Assembly (NCBI GenBank): GCA_003507655.1
Contig: DNUZ01000010.1
Coordinates: 33,464 to 97,463, forward strand
Length of the DNA stretch: 64,000 nt
Direction of reading: 5' to 3'
DNA from: Lachnospiraceae bacterium
Lineage (GTDB): Bacteria > Bacillota > Clostridia > Lachnospirales > Lachnospiraceae
Positions 16,186 through 25,616 of this stretch are shown piece by piece; within the stretch, counting starts at the first letter, position 1; each line of letters begins with the position of its first letter. A model generated the notes under the pieces. It was not told where the DNA came from and made no database searches. It saw only the letters and a program-made list of their open reading frames with translations. Position numbers and translations under genes: made by a program.

Positions 16186-17607
16186 ATGAATCAGAAATTT
16201 CGCAATTTTTTAAAAAATTTCATGCATGCACTATCCGCGAATGTCATCCGTCTGATGATTTCCGTAGTGATGACACTGGTACTTCCAAGGATTTTAGGAG
16301 TAGAGGAATACAGCTACTGGCAGTTATATCTGTTTTATGTGACGTATACGGCATATTCATCAATCGGCTGGTGTGAGGGTACTTATCTGAAATATGGTGG
16401 AATGGAATATGCCAAGTTAGACCGCAGCCGTATGGCAGGACAGTTCTGGGCATTGGCAGTCTTTCAGTTGATCTTCTGTACGGTTTTTGGTACGGCAGCT
16501 CATTTTTTGATCGACAATCCATATAAAAGTACGATTCTGATGCTGGCACTGGTATCTTCGATGTTTGATATCCTGCGTTATCTGCTGCAGAATATCCTTC
16601 AGACAACCGGACGCATCAAGGATTTTGCAAGGATCATGACTTTAGAAAGAATGTTGTTCTTTGTATTATCCGTTGGAGCATTGTTGTTAGGTTTCCGTAA
16701 TTTCTATGTCCTGATCTTTATGGAGATCACGGGCAGGATTTTGTCCATGTGCTATGCGATGTATGTGTGCAGGGAGATCGTCTTTGCAAAATTAGACAGT
16801 TTTCATGAGATCACAAAGGAATCAAAAGAGATTATCGGTATCGGCTATAAGCTGTTAGCCGCTTCTTTTGCAAGTCAGCTGATCATAGGAATTGTCCGTT
16901 TTGCGATCGAGCAGAAGTGGGGAACGATCGTATTTGGAAAGGTTTCACTGACACTGAGCCTTTCGAATATGGTCATTACCTGTATCGGTGCGGTCAGCGT
17001 GGTACTGTTTCCGATGTTGAAAAAAATGAAGGAAGAGACCTTAGAGGAATTGTTTTTGACCATGCGAACGGTTCTGACGGTTCCGGTTTTAGCGGTGCTG
17101 ATCTTTTACACACCGATGCGTTGGATCTTAGAGCTTTGGCTGCCGCAGTATCATGACAGCCTGCACTATCTCGCAGTGCTGTTCCCAATCTGTGTCTATG
17201 AGACACGTTCCGTTGCCCTGATCGACACCTATCTGAAGGCTTATCGGAAAGAAAAACTGATCCTTTTTAACAGTCTTGTGACAGTTGGTATCAGTGCATT
17301 GCTGTCCTGGATCACGGTATTTTTAATGGGAAGTCTGGATGCGGCAGTGATCAGCATTGTACTTTTGATGATGTTTAAAAATATTTTTTCCGAGAAAATG
17401 TTACTTCGAAGCAGCCTTCCTGTCAAAGTCTGGAAAGACAATCTTTTAGAGGTTGCATTGACCGGGATTTTTATTCTGGTGAACTGGAAGATTGGTGGCA
17501 TTACTGCAATGCTGCTTTATACAGCGGCATATATCATCTATGTGTTACTGAAATCAAAAGATATTAAGCGGGAAATGAAAAATCTGAAAAAAATTGCAAG
17601 AGGATAA
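16186..17607 (+). CDS. Wzx-type oligosaccharide flippase (MATE/MOP superfamily)
   Basis: 473 residues with about 12-14 hydrophobic helices spread along the whole length. It begins FRNFLKNFMHALSANVIRLMISVVM and LVLPRILGVEEYSYWQLYLF, the typical opening of polysaccharide export proteins. It should flip the undecaprenyl-linked repeat unit to the outer face for the EpsG-like polymerase encoded just upstream. A polybasic C-terminus (KSKDIKREMKNLKKIARG) faces the cytoplasm. Confidence 0.87.
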   Translation: MNQKFRNFLKNFMHALSANVIRLMISVVMTLVLPRILGVEEYSYWQLYLFYVTYTAYSSIGWCEGTYLKYGGMEYAKLDRSRMAGQFWALAVFQLIFCTVFGTAAHFLIDNPYKSTILMLALVSSMFDILRYLLQNILQTTGRIKDFARIMTLERMLFFVLSVGALLLGFRNFYVLIFMEITGRILSMCYAMYVCREIVFAKLDSFHEITKESKEIIGIGYKLLAASFASQLIIGIVRFAIEQKWGTIVFGKVSLTLSLSNMVITCIGAVSVVLFPMLKKMKEETLEELFLTMRTVLTVPVLAVLIFYTPMRWILELWLPQYHDSLHYLAVLFPICVYETRSVALIDTYLKAYRKEKLILFNSLVTVGISALLSWITVFLMGSLDAAVISIVLLMMFKNIFSEKMLLRSSLPVKVWKDNLLEVALTGIFILVNWKIGGITAMLLYTAAYIIYVLLKSKDIKREMKNLKKIARG

Positions 17608-17612
17608 CAGTT

Positions 17613-18656
17613 ATGGAAAATGAGAAGAGAAATGCATCCATTGATATAACAAAATTTATACTGGCACTGATTGTTGTAATGCTGCACAGTGCAACGGAAT
17701 GTCTTGGAACAGAGCATATGGCAGTCCGGGTGATCGAATACAGCGGACGTTTCGTTGTACAGTTCTTTCTGATGGTTTCCGGGTATTATTTTACGAAAAT
17801 GTTAGTGGAAAAGGGAACCGGTTTTTTGAGATTTTTCGTGCGGATGATGAAGATTTATCTGCTTTGGTCAGCCGTTTACATTTCTCTTAGTTTTGCAGTG
17901 AATGTTCTATTAAATGGAGAGAATGCAGGCGAGGCAGTGCTTGGCTATGTAAAGAATTTTTTCTTTGTCGGAAGCTATTGGCATCTGTGGTATATGGTCG
18001 GATTGATCTATGCACTCTGTCTGACGGCACTATTTTATAAGATTGCAAAAGAGCGGGGCTTACAGATCTTACTGGGGATCAGTATCGTATTTTTTGTATT
18101 CGGAGCACTCTGCTATGCCTATACGCCGCTTATGGAGCGGATCACATGGCTTAGACCGTATCTGGATGCATCCTGGTTTTCCTCGTTTTCAGAGATTATG
18201 TGTCTGGGAATCCCATGTTTTATCTGGGGATATGCAGTGGTTTTATTCCAACAGAAAAATGCAATGAACCCGAAAAGGGATGGCAGATTACTGATCCTTT
18301 CGTTGATCTTATATACGGTAGAATTCTGGAGTATCGTAGGTCTGACCGGAAATACACATATACGAAGCTTACTCAGCACACATTTTGTTACATTTTTCCT
18401 GATGCTGGTATTATTAGAGCATCCGGCAAGTACATGGGAAAAACAGGGACTCTTGTGTAAGGACTATTCCACCTATCTGTATTTAGCCCATCCGCTTTTT
18501 ATTGCGATCTTATCTGCCGGACAGGATATGATCGGCATTCAGCAGCCGGCAGCACTGTATGTTTTAGAAGTACTGGCGTTCACATTGTTCAGCAGAGTGG
18601 TGCTGCAGTGGTGCAGACAATTCAGGGTAAGGAGAAGGGGTACGAATGAAAAATAG
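17613..18656 (+). CDS. Acyltransferase family 3 membrane protein (EPS decoration), first of a tandem pair
   Basis: 347 residues, about ten helices. The family opening RNASIDITKFILALIVVMLHSA carries the conserved His of motif I, and FMVSGYYFTKM follows. Members transfer acetyl, succinyl or similar groups to sugars at the membrane. It overlaps the next gene, a paralogue, by 11 bases. Shared landmarks between the two copies include YxHLWYMV and the LxRxxSTYLYLxHP-like segment near the end. Confidence 0.88.
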   Translation: MENEKRNASIDITKFILALIVVMLHSATECLGTEHMAVRVIEYSGRFVVQFFLMVSGYYFTKMLVEKGTGFLRFFVRMMKIYLLWSAVYISLSFAVNVLLNGENAGEAVLGYVKNFFFVGSYWHLWYMVGLIYALCLTALFYKIAKERGLQILLGISIVFFVFGALCYAYTPLMERITWLRPYLDASWFSSFSEIMCLGIPCFIWGYAVVLFQQKNAMNPKRDGRLLILSLILYTVEFWSIVGLTGNTHIRSLLSTHFVTFFLMLVLLEHPASTWEKQGLLCKDYSTYLYLAHPLFIAILSAGQDMIGIQQPAALYVLEVLAFTLFSRVVLQWCRQFRVRRRGTNEK

Positions 18657-19674
18657 AAATGTATCGGTAGATTTATTCCGCTTTTTGGCGGCACTTAGTA
18701 TTATGTTTTTGCATACCTGCTGGGGACTGGATGACAGCCTCTTAGATGCCTATCCGATCATTGGGATTGTCATTGGACGATATCCGGTCATTTTATTCTT
18801 TACGATATCGGGATATTATTGTTTTTTGCAGATTTCAAAGGGACGCAATGCAGCAAAGACACAGATACGCAGTCTTTTGAAGGTTTACTGTGTCTGGACG
18901 GTGGTCTATTATCTGATGAGTTTTGTCTTGAATGTAGCAGCAGGACATGAGCCTGTTGGAAAATTCTTCGCGGAGAGAGTGCTGTACTTTTTTACCGAGG
19001 GCAGTTATCCGCACCTTTGGTATGTGGTTTCTTTGATCTATGTTATGATACTCATCTGTCTGGTATATGAATTATGCGGTGAGAAGGGAATCCGGATTTT
19101 GGCTGCGGTATCGATGATCCTGTTTATGATCGGTGTCCTTGGAACATCGTATCTGCCACTTGGAGAACAGATTCCGGTGTTGGGAGATTTTTACGGATGG
19201 AAATATTATTTTGTATTCCGCAACATTTTCTGTTTAGGGCTGCCGGGAGTGATGTTTGGTTATTATATTGTAAGACTTTTGCCTGTAATAGAAAAAAGAC
19301 CAAAGCTGGCAGAAACAGGATTTTTTATCACGTCCGTTTTAGGTATGATAGAAGGAATGCTTGTTATTCAAAAGGGATGGATCTCTGATTTTCCGAGTAT
19401 GTTTTTGATGCCGTTTGTACTGATCTTTGGAATGTCCTGTCTGATCAGACATCCGTTAGGGCAGTTAGAAAGTCATGCGGTATTTTTAAAAAGGATGTCG
19501 TCGTATATTTATTTTGTACATCCGGCGGTGATCGCAGTGCTCGGATTTTTACTACAGGTGACAGGTGTGCCCCTTTCTTATTGGATGGATTATATCATTG
19601 TTGCGGGGCTGGTGTTATGCTCCGGAATCATTTTGATGAAGATAAAAAGACCGTGGACAAAGCTGTTTATTTAG
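18646..19674 (+). CDS. Acyltransferase family 3 membrane protein, second of the tandem pair
   Basis: 342 residues. It opens RNVSVDLFRFLAALSIMFLHTC, followed by FFTISGYYCFLQISKG, SYPHLWYVVSLIYVM and SSYIYFVHPAV. It is clearly paralogous to the preceding gene in length, helix order and motifs but divergent in sequence. Two enzymes suggest two different acylation positions or groups on the polymer. There is an 11-base overlap with the upstream gene. Confidence 0.88.
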   Translation: MKNRNVSVDLFRFLAALSIMFLHTCWGLDDSLLDAYPIIGIVIGRYPVILFFTISGYYCFLQISKGRNAAKTQIRSLLKVYCVWTVVYYLMSFVLNVAAGHEPVGKFFAERVLYFFTEGSYPHLWYVVSLIYVMILICLVYELCGEKGIRILAAVSMILFMIGVLGTSYLPLGEQIPVLGDFYGWKYYFVFRNIFCLGLPGVMFGYYIVRLLPVIEKRPKLAETGFFITSVLGMIEGMLVIQKGWISDFPSMFLMPFVLIFGMSCLIRHPLGQLESHAVFLKRMSSYIYFVHPAVIAVLGFLLQVTGVPLSYWMDYIIVAGLVLCSGIILMKIKRPWTKLFI

Positions 19675-19695
19675 AAGAAAGTGGTGAGAAAGAAG

Positions 19696-22071
19696 ATGAA
19701 AAAAGCGATCAGAATCTGGGGAGGTCTGCTGTGTGCCGTTGTTTTATTCGTGGCAACAGTCGGATGTACCAACGGCATGAAGGGAAAAAAGGAGTCCTAT
19801 CTGTATCAGTTTGAAGGATATGACTATCAGTATGCCATTACGAAAGACCAGCAGGAGAAAGTGTTTCGGATGACGCCTGCAAAACGGACGGTCGAGGTAT
19901 TAAATGGAGTCGGAAAATATACGATTTTAGGCGAAAAGGACAAACCGCTGTATACAACGGAAAAGATGAAGGATTATACGGTGGATGAGTCGGGGAAAAA
20001 TCCGGTTGTTACGGTGCATTATGCCTTATCGGACAATGCCGGGGATGTGACTGCAATCTATACGCTCTATAAAGAGTACATGGATGTTGAGATTTCTTTA
20101 GAAAACTACAGTGGAAAAGATGCTGCTTCGGCATACTATGTCAGGGAATTCACAAAGAAATATCAGAAGGTGGAAAAGCGGAGTGTCGGAACGTGGAAAT
20201 TCCCGGAAAACGATGATTTTCCATATCAGACCTTTGACAGTCTTGCCTGGATCCACAGATTTAAAGATGGTGGAAGTATGTACACGTTCTATGAAGGTGA
20301 GGAGGCACAGCCGAAGAATTATTTAGAGGCTTACCCGGAGCATGCAATCCCGCTTACAATGTCAGACGATAAGCAACCACAGGATAAACTGCATCTGGCA
20401 CTGGTATTTTCCGCAAAAAAAGACACCAAAACAGCCGACAACCGTGCGTTGTTTGCGAAAAAGAATTTGGACACGGCACTTGCGTTTCAATGTACTACGA
20501 AGGGAACCGGAAGTGCGACTCTTTATACACAGAAGGATTTGAATTTTTCAATGGAAGTGGAAAATCTGACGGATCAGAAGAAAGACGCAGAAGTGTCCTG
20601 TCAGATTTACGGATATGACGGAAGTACCTGTTTAGAAAAGACGGAGAAGTTCTCTGTGAAAAAACAGGGAAATGCACAGAAGAAAATTTCTTTTAAAGCA
20701 CCTTCCTATGGGATTTATTATGCGATCCTGACGATGCCGTCAGGAAAGGATACCTACAAAGAGGTGTATCCGTTTGCCGTTTTAAAAAAGCATACTTATC
20801 AATATACAAAGAGCAGTCCGTTCGGCATCAGCGGTGTTCATTTTGGACAGTATCAGCCGAATGAAGATACGATCTCTATTTTACAGGAGCTAGGTGCAGC
20901 GAATGTGCGTGTCGGACTCGGCATTCCGGAATATGCGGAAAAGGATACAAAACTTTTAAAGAAAAATCTTGCCAGCCTGAAAAAGAGCGGTATCCGTATC
21001 AATGGTCAGTATCTGCTTTTAGACGATTGGTCGGAACCGCTCGACCCGAAGGTCTATGAACAGGCAATCCGAAGTGTGTTAGATGACGTTGGAGATTTAC
21101 TCGATGGCTGTGAGGCGGGAAATGAGCCGAATCTCTATGCAACTTATTATGGTTATTCCAAAGAAGACTATATGGCATATTATTATGAGGTAAATTATAC
21201 AGGAGCGTATCCGGCGATTAAGGATGCAGGACTAAAGTATTTAGGAGCCGGTGTTTACCAGGGTGAATCCATCTGGTTAGAAGGTCTCGATTACTATGGC
21301 ATTATGGACAAACAGGATGTGTTAGTAACACATGGCTATGCATTTCCATATTCCCCGGATCTGACGAAAGACCCACAGGTAGAGCTGAGTTTTGAAAGCA
21401 GTCTGGTAAGAACCCGTCAGTTCTTAGATAAGACCGGAGACAAGACATGGTATTTAAATGAGTGTGGATTGCCAACGACTCCGGAGCAGACAGAGGGAAT
21501 CTCAAGCGGCGTGGATTTACGAACACAGGCAGACTACATGGCAAGAGAGCTGTTGTTAGCGTTATCCTATGGTGTCGATGAGATAGAGGTCTATTCATTG
21601 TTTGACCAGCAGAATCTCTATCATACCATTATGCCGGAAGAATATGAGAACAATTTCGGACTGTTTTATCAGCAGGATTACAGCGGAAGGATTTTTCCAA
21701 AGCCGTCTGCAGCAGCTTATGCAAATATTACAAGGCTCTTAGAGTCGGTGGAAAAATGCGAGGAAATCTCTGCCGGTTCCGATACCGTGCGGGCATTCCG
21801 ATGTGATCTGAAAAAAGAAAATGAAGAGCTGTTAGGCTTATGGAGTACGAAGGAGCGCTTAAGCAATGACAGTAATGAAAATATTGTAAGAACGCCGAAT
21901 CTTCCGTGGGTCAATCAGTGGACGGAAAAGGAGACCGTAACGATCCCGGTAGAAGCGAAATCCGCCAAAGTCTATGATCTGATGGGAAATTCCTATGAGG
22001 TTCCGGTTACGGATGGACAGATTGAGGTTGAGGCAACGGGAGCACCGGTGTTTGTGAAGTTGGAGAAGTAG
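19696..22071 (+). CDS. Extracellular lipoprotein with a glycosidase-like TIM barrel, last gene of the EPS operon
   Basis: 791 residues from ATG 19696, with GGTGAG at suitable spacing; a GTG 15 bases earlier is weaker. Lipoprotein signal ending VATVGC-T. An N-terminal beta-rich region (to about 370) precedes a barrel that opens FGISGVHFGQYQPNEDTISILQELGAANVRVG. It carries a clan GH-A pair: GNEPN (acid/base Glu477) and NECGLPTT (nucleophile Glu589). A C-terminal beta domain follows. The arrangement recalls PslG-like hydrolases that trim the polymer made by their own operon. Substrate unknown. A hairpin with its T-run on the opposite strand follows the stop. Confidence 0.75.
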   Translation: MKKAIRIWGGLLCAVVLFVATVGCTNGMKGKKESYLYQFEGYDYQYAITKDQQEKVFRMTPAKRTVEVLNGVGKYTILGEKDKPLYTTEKMKDYTVDESGKNPVVTVHYALSDNAGDVTAIYTLYKEYMDVEISLENYSGKDAASAYYVREFTKKYQKVEKRSVGTWKFPENDDFPYQTFDSLAWIHRFKDGGSMYTFYEGEEAQPKNYLEAYPEHAIPLTMSDDKQPQDKLHLALVFSAKKDTKTADNRALFAKKNLDTALAFQCTTKGTGSATLYTQKDLNFSMEVENLTDQKKDAEVSCQIYGYDGSTCLEKTEKFSVKKQGNAQKKISFKAPSYGIYYAILTMPSGKDTYKEVYPFAVLKKHTYQYTKSSPFGISGVHFGQYQPNEDTISILQELGAANVRVGLGIPEYAEKDTKLLKKNLASLKKSGIRINGQYLLLDDWSEPLDPKVYEQAIRSVLDDVGDLLDGCEAGNEPNLYATYYGYSKEDYMAYYYEVNYTGAYPAIKDAGLKYLGAGVYQGESIWLEGLDYYGIMDKQDVLVTHGYAFPYSPDLTKDPQVELSFESSLVRTRQFLDKTGDKTWYLNECGLPTTPEQTEGISSGVDLRTQADYMARELLLALSYGVDEIEVYSLFDQQNLYHTIMPEEYENNFGLFYQQDYSGRIFPKPSAAAYANITRLLESVEKCEEISAGSDTVRAFRCDLKKENEELLGLWSTKERLSNDSNENIVRTPNLPWVNQWTEKETVTIPVEAKSAKVYDLMGNSYEVPVTDGQIEVEATGAPVFVKLEK

Positions 22072-22118
22072 GGACTATAGGCGAACGCCAAAGAATCAAA
22101 GATTAACAAAGGAAAAAA

Positions 22119-22168
22119 ATCCCCCATAAGCAGATTTGGGTTATTTACCTTATCTGTTTATGGGGGAT
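22119..22168 (-). terminator. Terminator between convergent genes
   Basis: ATCCCCCATAAGCAGA (22119-22134) pairs with TCTGTTTATGGGGGAT (22153-22168), 16 bp with one G-T. The run of A at 22113-22119 is a T-run on the minus strand, so it best serves the flavin reductase gene, though the stem may also stop the EPS transcript. Confidence 0.8.
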
Positions 22169-22269
22169 CCTATTGTAAGTCCACATCCTTGTGCGGCTTA
22201 TTGTTTTAATATCATATCTGATATCATTTTTAATGCTATCTTATTGATCACACATCAAAAATGTTCTTT

Positions 22270-22785
22270 TTAGCGGGCAAGGATGTCTGTGATCTCACCA
22301 ATATACATCGTGTGATAGTCATCCAGATTTGCCTTGGAATACCATTTCTCATCAATGTCCATGTCAATAAACATATCTTTGGTGATCGGAACGGCTGCCA
22401 TTTTTTTACAGATAAATGCAAGATTTCCTTCATCAACAAAAGGAACATCATTGTGATAATTCAAATTTAAGCCGGAAGTCTTGAATTTGTCTTCCTGTCT
22501 GCCTGAAACGGCTCCAAAATATTTTAAATCATTTTTGTACTTCTTATCGAAGAAGGTCATCGAAAATGTTTCACCATTATCAATAAATTCTTTGGTATAG
22601 CGGGATTTACGGATAAAGATAAACGCAACATTTTTGCCCCAGAGAAAGCCGAGTCCCCCCCAGCTTGCTGTCAGTGCATTTGCTTTTTCTCTGTTTCCGG
22701 AAGTGATCAGCATCCATTCGGAGCCGATTTTTGTAAATGGGTCAATCTCGAACATATCGGAAGGATAAGTCTGAAATGTATGCAT
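22270..22785 (-). CDS. Flavin reductase-like FMN-binding protein
   Basis: 171 residues; AGAGAGG precedes the ATG. Split beta-barrel flavoprotein fold: WMLITSGNREKANALTASWGGLGFLWGKNVAFIFIRKSRYTKEFID, then FSMTFFDKKYKNDLKYFGAVSGRQEDKF, which is the typical order of the family including the conserved SG region. Clostridial members reduce or bind flavin, or act as nitro/quinone reductases. The electron partner is unknown. It stands alone with its own terminator downstream. Confidence 0.87.
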   Translation of the reverse strand: MHTFQTYPSDMFEIDPFTKIGSEWMLITSGNREKANALTASWGGLGFLWGKNVAFIFIRKSRYTKEFIDNGETFSMTFFDKKYKNDLKYFGAVSGRQEDKFKTSGLNLNYHNDVPFVDEGNLAFICKKMAAVPITKDMFIDMDIDEKWYSKANLDDYHTMYIGEITDILAR

Positions 22786-22820
22786 AAAGATACCTCTCTT
22801 TCAAAAAATATTCATTCGCG

Positions 22821-22882
22821 GTGCAATGTGTTGAGTAATTTCGTCGCTCGTTAATCATGCGAGCATGTTGACTCGCTTGCAC
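22821..22882. repeat. Nested imperfect hairpin in the flavin reductase-ilvE gap
   Basis: Three nested arms: GTGCAA (22821-22826) with TTGCAC (22877-22882), GAGT (22833-22836) with ACTC (22871-22874), and GCTCG (22846-22850) with CGAGC (22860-22864). No coding potential. It looks like a small palindromic intergenic element. Confidence 0.5.
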
Positions 22883-23079
22883 TCATTATATCATATGTGT
22901 CAGGGGCATGTCAGTAAGAAAAGAAAAGTGAGATATAAATAAAAAGCATAAAAAGGGCATAAACTATAAATGAGAGTTATATTCTACATAAGCCATCGGA
23001 ATAATCTTGACACCATTCAAAAAAAGTATAATAATTGACAACAGATATAGAATTAATACGTTAGGATGGAGGCTTATTT

Positions 23080-24144
23080 ATGGAAATAAGAATGGAAAAA
23101 TGTAAGGAATTAAAGCAGAAACCGGATCAGAAGCATTTAGGCTTCGGCAAATATATGACGGATTATATGTTTGTAATGGACTGGACAAAAGATGAGGGCT
23201 GGAAGGATGCAAGAATTGTACCATATGCACCGATCACTTTAGAACCGGCATGTGTAACACTTCATTATGCACAGGAAACTTTTGAAGGTATGAAAGCATA
23301 CCGCACGGCAGAAGGAAAAATCCAGTTATTCCGCCCGGAGATGAATGCAAAGAGAATGATCAACTCCAATGCAAGACTTTGCATGCCGGAAGTGCCGGAA
23401 GATATGTTTGTAGAAGCAGTAAAAGCATTAGTAAAAGTAGAAGAGGACTGGGTACCGTCAGAGCCGGAAACTTCTTTATATATCAGACCATTTATGTTTG
23501 CAACAGAAAGTGCTCTTGGAGTGCATATGGCAACTGCATATAAATTCATGGTCATCTGCTGTCCGGTAGGAGCTTATTATGCAGAGGGTATCAACCCGGT
23601 TAAGATTTTAGTAGAGGATGAGCTGGTCCGTGCCGTAAAAGGTGGAACAGGATTTACAAAATGCGGTGGTAACTACGCCGGTTCTATTTTAGGACAGGTA
23701 AAAGCAGAAAAAATGGGATATTCCCAGGTGCTTTGGTTAGACGGCGAGCATCGTAAGTATGTAGAGGAAGTCGGAACCATGAACATCATGTTTAAAATTG
23801 ACGGCGAAATCTATACAGCACCAATCGAGGGAACTGTTCTTCCGGGTGTAACCAGAGATTCCATGATCCATATTTTAAGAGACTGGGGTTACAAAGTAAA
23901 TGAGACAAGATTATCCATCGATGATCTAATGAAAGCCGGACATGACGGAAAATTAGAGGAAGTATTCGGAACCGGTACGGCAGCCGTAATTTCTCCTGTT
24001 GGTGAGTTACGTTATAAAGATGATGTGATTACCATCAATGACTTCAAGATCGGTGAATTAACCCAGAAATTATACGATACACTGACCGGAATCCAGTGGG
24101 GCAAACTGGAAGACAAGTACGGCTGGACAGTAGAAGTAAAGTAG
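23080..24144 (+). CDS. ilvE: Branched-chain amino acid aminotransferase
   Basis: 354 residues; GGATGGAGG precedes the ATG. Fold-type IV PLP enzyme of the eukaryote-like BCAT group. Landmarks are TLHYAQETFEGMKAYR, the glycine-rich VKGGTGFTKCGGNYAGS around the PLP region, VLWLDGEHRKYVEEVGTMNIMF, and LPGVTRDSMIHILRDWGYKVNE. It catalyses the last step of leucine, isoleucine and valine synthesis, completing the pathway begun by ilvBN elsewhere in the window. A TTGACA/TATAAT pair upstream (23007-23032) has only a 14-base spacer, so the promoter is not certain. Confidence 0.95.
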   Translation: MEIRMEKCKELKQKPDQKHLGFGKYMTDYMFVMDWTKDEGWKDARIVPYAPITLEPACVTLHYAQETFEGMKAYRTAEGKIQLFRPEMNAKRMINSNARLCMPEVPEDMFVEAVKALVKVEEDWVPSEPETSLYIRPFMFATESALGVHMATAYKFMVICCPVGAYYAEGINPVKILVEDELVRAVKGGTGFTKCGGNYAGSILGQVKAEKMGYSQVLWLDGEHRKYVEEVGTMNIMFKIDGEIYTAPIEGTVLPGVTRDSMIHILRDWGYKVNETRLSIDDLMKAGHDGKLEEVFGTGTAAVISPVGELRYKDDVITINDFKIGELTQKLYDTLTGIQWGKLEDKYGWTVEVK

Positions 24145-24224
24145 GATCCGTTTGACCATAAGTCAGTGACACATTTTTGATTTTTCCTGCATAAAATATT
24201 TTGAAGAAAAATATGAGGTTTTCT

Positions 24225-25496
24225 ATGGCAGGAAGCAAAATCAGAGCCATGCAGACCGAAGGCGTGGACAGAGGAAAACTACAGGTAAATGTAACAGGAA
24301 GCAGGAGGCACAGACCGATTCCAAATGCCCGGATCCAGTTGTCCTATACAGCAGACCCGGAGACGGAGTTAGAGGAATTAGATACAAATGAGTCAGGGCA
24401 GACGGAACAGGTAACCCTCCCAACCCCTCCCTTAGAATATAGTATGCAGCCGGGAGAGCAGCAGCCATATGCAGAGTATACGATCCAGGTAACCGCAAGA
24501 GGATATCATCCGGTCAATGTTTCCGGTATCAATGTGTTTGCAGATGAGACCGCAATCCAGGAAGTTGAGTTAGAACCGACCGGAGAAATTGAGGAAGAAC
24601 AGGAAAATATCGTGATTCCGGCAAATACACTGTTTGGAGATTATCCGCCGAAAATTGCAGAAGCAGAAGTAAAACCGGTAGCAGAAACCGGAGAGATCGT
24701 ACTTAATCGCGTAGTCATTCCGGAGTATGTGATCGTGCATGATGGAGCACCAACGGATTCTACAGCAAAGAATTATTATGTACGTTACAGAGATTATATT
24801 AAAAACGTTGCATCCAGTGAAGTTTATTCCACATGGCCGGACGCAACACTGCGGGCGAATATTTTAGCGATCATGTCCTTTACATTGAACCGTGTCTATA
24901 CGGAATGGTATCGGAATAAAGGCTATGATTTTACCATTACATCGTCAACGGCATTTGACCATAAATGGGTATTTGGACGGAATATTTTTTCTAATATTTC
25001 AAGGATTGTCGATGAGATGTTTGTAAATTATCTGTCGAGACCAAATGTAAGACAGCCGATCTTAACGCAGTATTGTGACGGTGACAGGGTCTCTTGCCCG
25101 AACTGGATGACACAGTGGGGTTCAAAGTACCTGGGCGATCAGGGCTACAGTGCTATTGAAATCCTCCGTTACTTCTACGGCAACAGCATGTACATTAATA
25201 CCGCAGAACAGGTATCAGGTGTACCGGCATCGTGGCCGCGGGTGGATCTGCAGGTTGGTTCCAGAGGCAATAATGTCCGCGTGATACAGGAGCAGTTAAA
25301 TGCAATTGCAAGAAACTATCCGGCAATTCCGACCGTAACGGTGGATGGTATCTTTGGACCGGCAACAAGGGCGGCAGTACAGAAGTTCCAGTCGGTGTTC
25401 AACCTCCCGGACAGCGGAGTGGTAGATTATCCGACCTGGTATAAAATTTCGGAAATATACGTTGCTGTTACGAGAATTGCAGAATTATATCAGTAG
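24225..25496 (+). CDS. SpoIID-like / peptidoglycan-binding cell-wall protein
   Basis: 423 residues from ATG 24225, with TGAGG 6 bases upstream; TTG 24201 and another ATG are less well placed. No signal peptide is evident. Residues 20-115 form a carboxypeptidase-regulatory-like beta domain (LQVNVTGSRRHRPIPNARIQLSY). The middle resembles the SpoIID/LytB domain (VASSEVYSTWPDATLRANILAIM, in place of the usual AEMPxSWP). The C-terminus is a peptidoglycan-binding type 1 domain (LQVGSRGNNVRVIQEQLNAI ... VDGIFGPATRAAVQKFQ). A role in sporulation-linked or general wall remodelling is likely. Lack of a secretion signal may mean mother-cell or coat use. Confidence 0.65.
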   Translation: MAGSKIRAMQTEGVDRGKLQVNVTGSRRHRPIPNARIQLSYTADPETELEELDTNESGQTEQVTLPTPPLEYSMQPGEQQPYAEYTIQVTARGYHPVNVSGINVFADETAIQEVELEPTGEIEEEQENIVIPANTLFGDYPPKIAEAEVKPVAETGEIVLNRVVIPEYVIVHDGAPTDSTAKNYYVRYRDYIKNVASSEVYSTWPDATLRANILAIMSFTLNRVYTEWYRNKGYDFTITSSTAFDHKWVFGRNIFSNISRIVDEMFVNYLSRPNVRQPILTQYCDGDRVSCPNWMTQWGSKYLGDQGYSAIEILRYFYGNSMYINTAEQVSGVPASWPRVDLQVGSRGNNVRVIQEQLNAIARNYPAIPTVTVDGIFGPATRAAVQKFQSVFNLPDSGVVDYPTWYKISEIYVAVTRIAELYQ

Positions 25497-25540
25497 GGAA
25501 GCAGATTTTTATTTGAAATATAATTGAGATAACAAAATAG

Positions 25541-25581
25541 CACCAACTGTCAAATGATGGTTGGTGTATTGTTTTTTGTTT
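25541..25581 (+). terminator. Intrinsic terminator
   Basis: CACCAAC (25541-25547) pairs with GTTGGTG (25560-25566), with further G-T pairs extending the stem, followed by TATTGTTTTTTG. Confidence 0.8.
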
Positions 25582-25616
25582 CGTAGAAATAACATAATAA
25601 CCACCATGGAGGAACT

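Noticed and set aside
23035-23062. Second promoter TTGACA-16-TACGTT before ilvE
   Set aside because: Transcription would start inside or after the ribosome-binding site, leaving no usable leader.
22786-23079. T-box or other leader riboswitch before ilvE
   Set aside because: No T-box sequence or terminator/antiterminator pair is present; only a small nested hairpin is seen.
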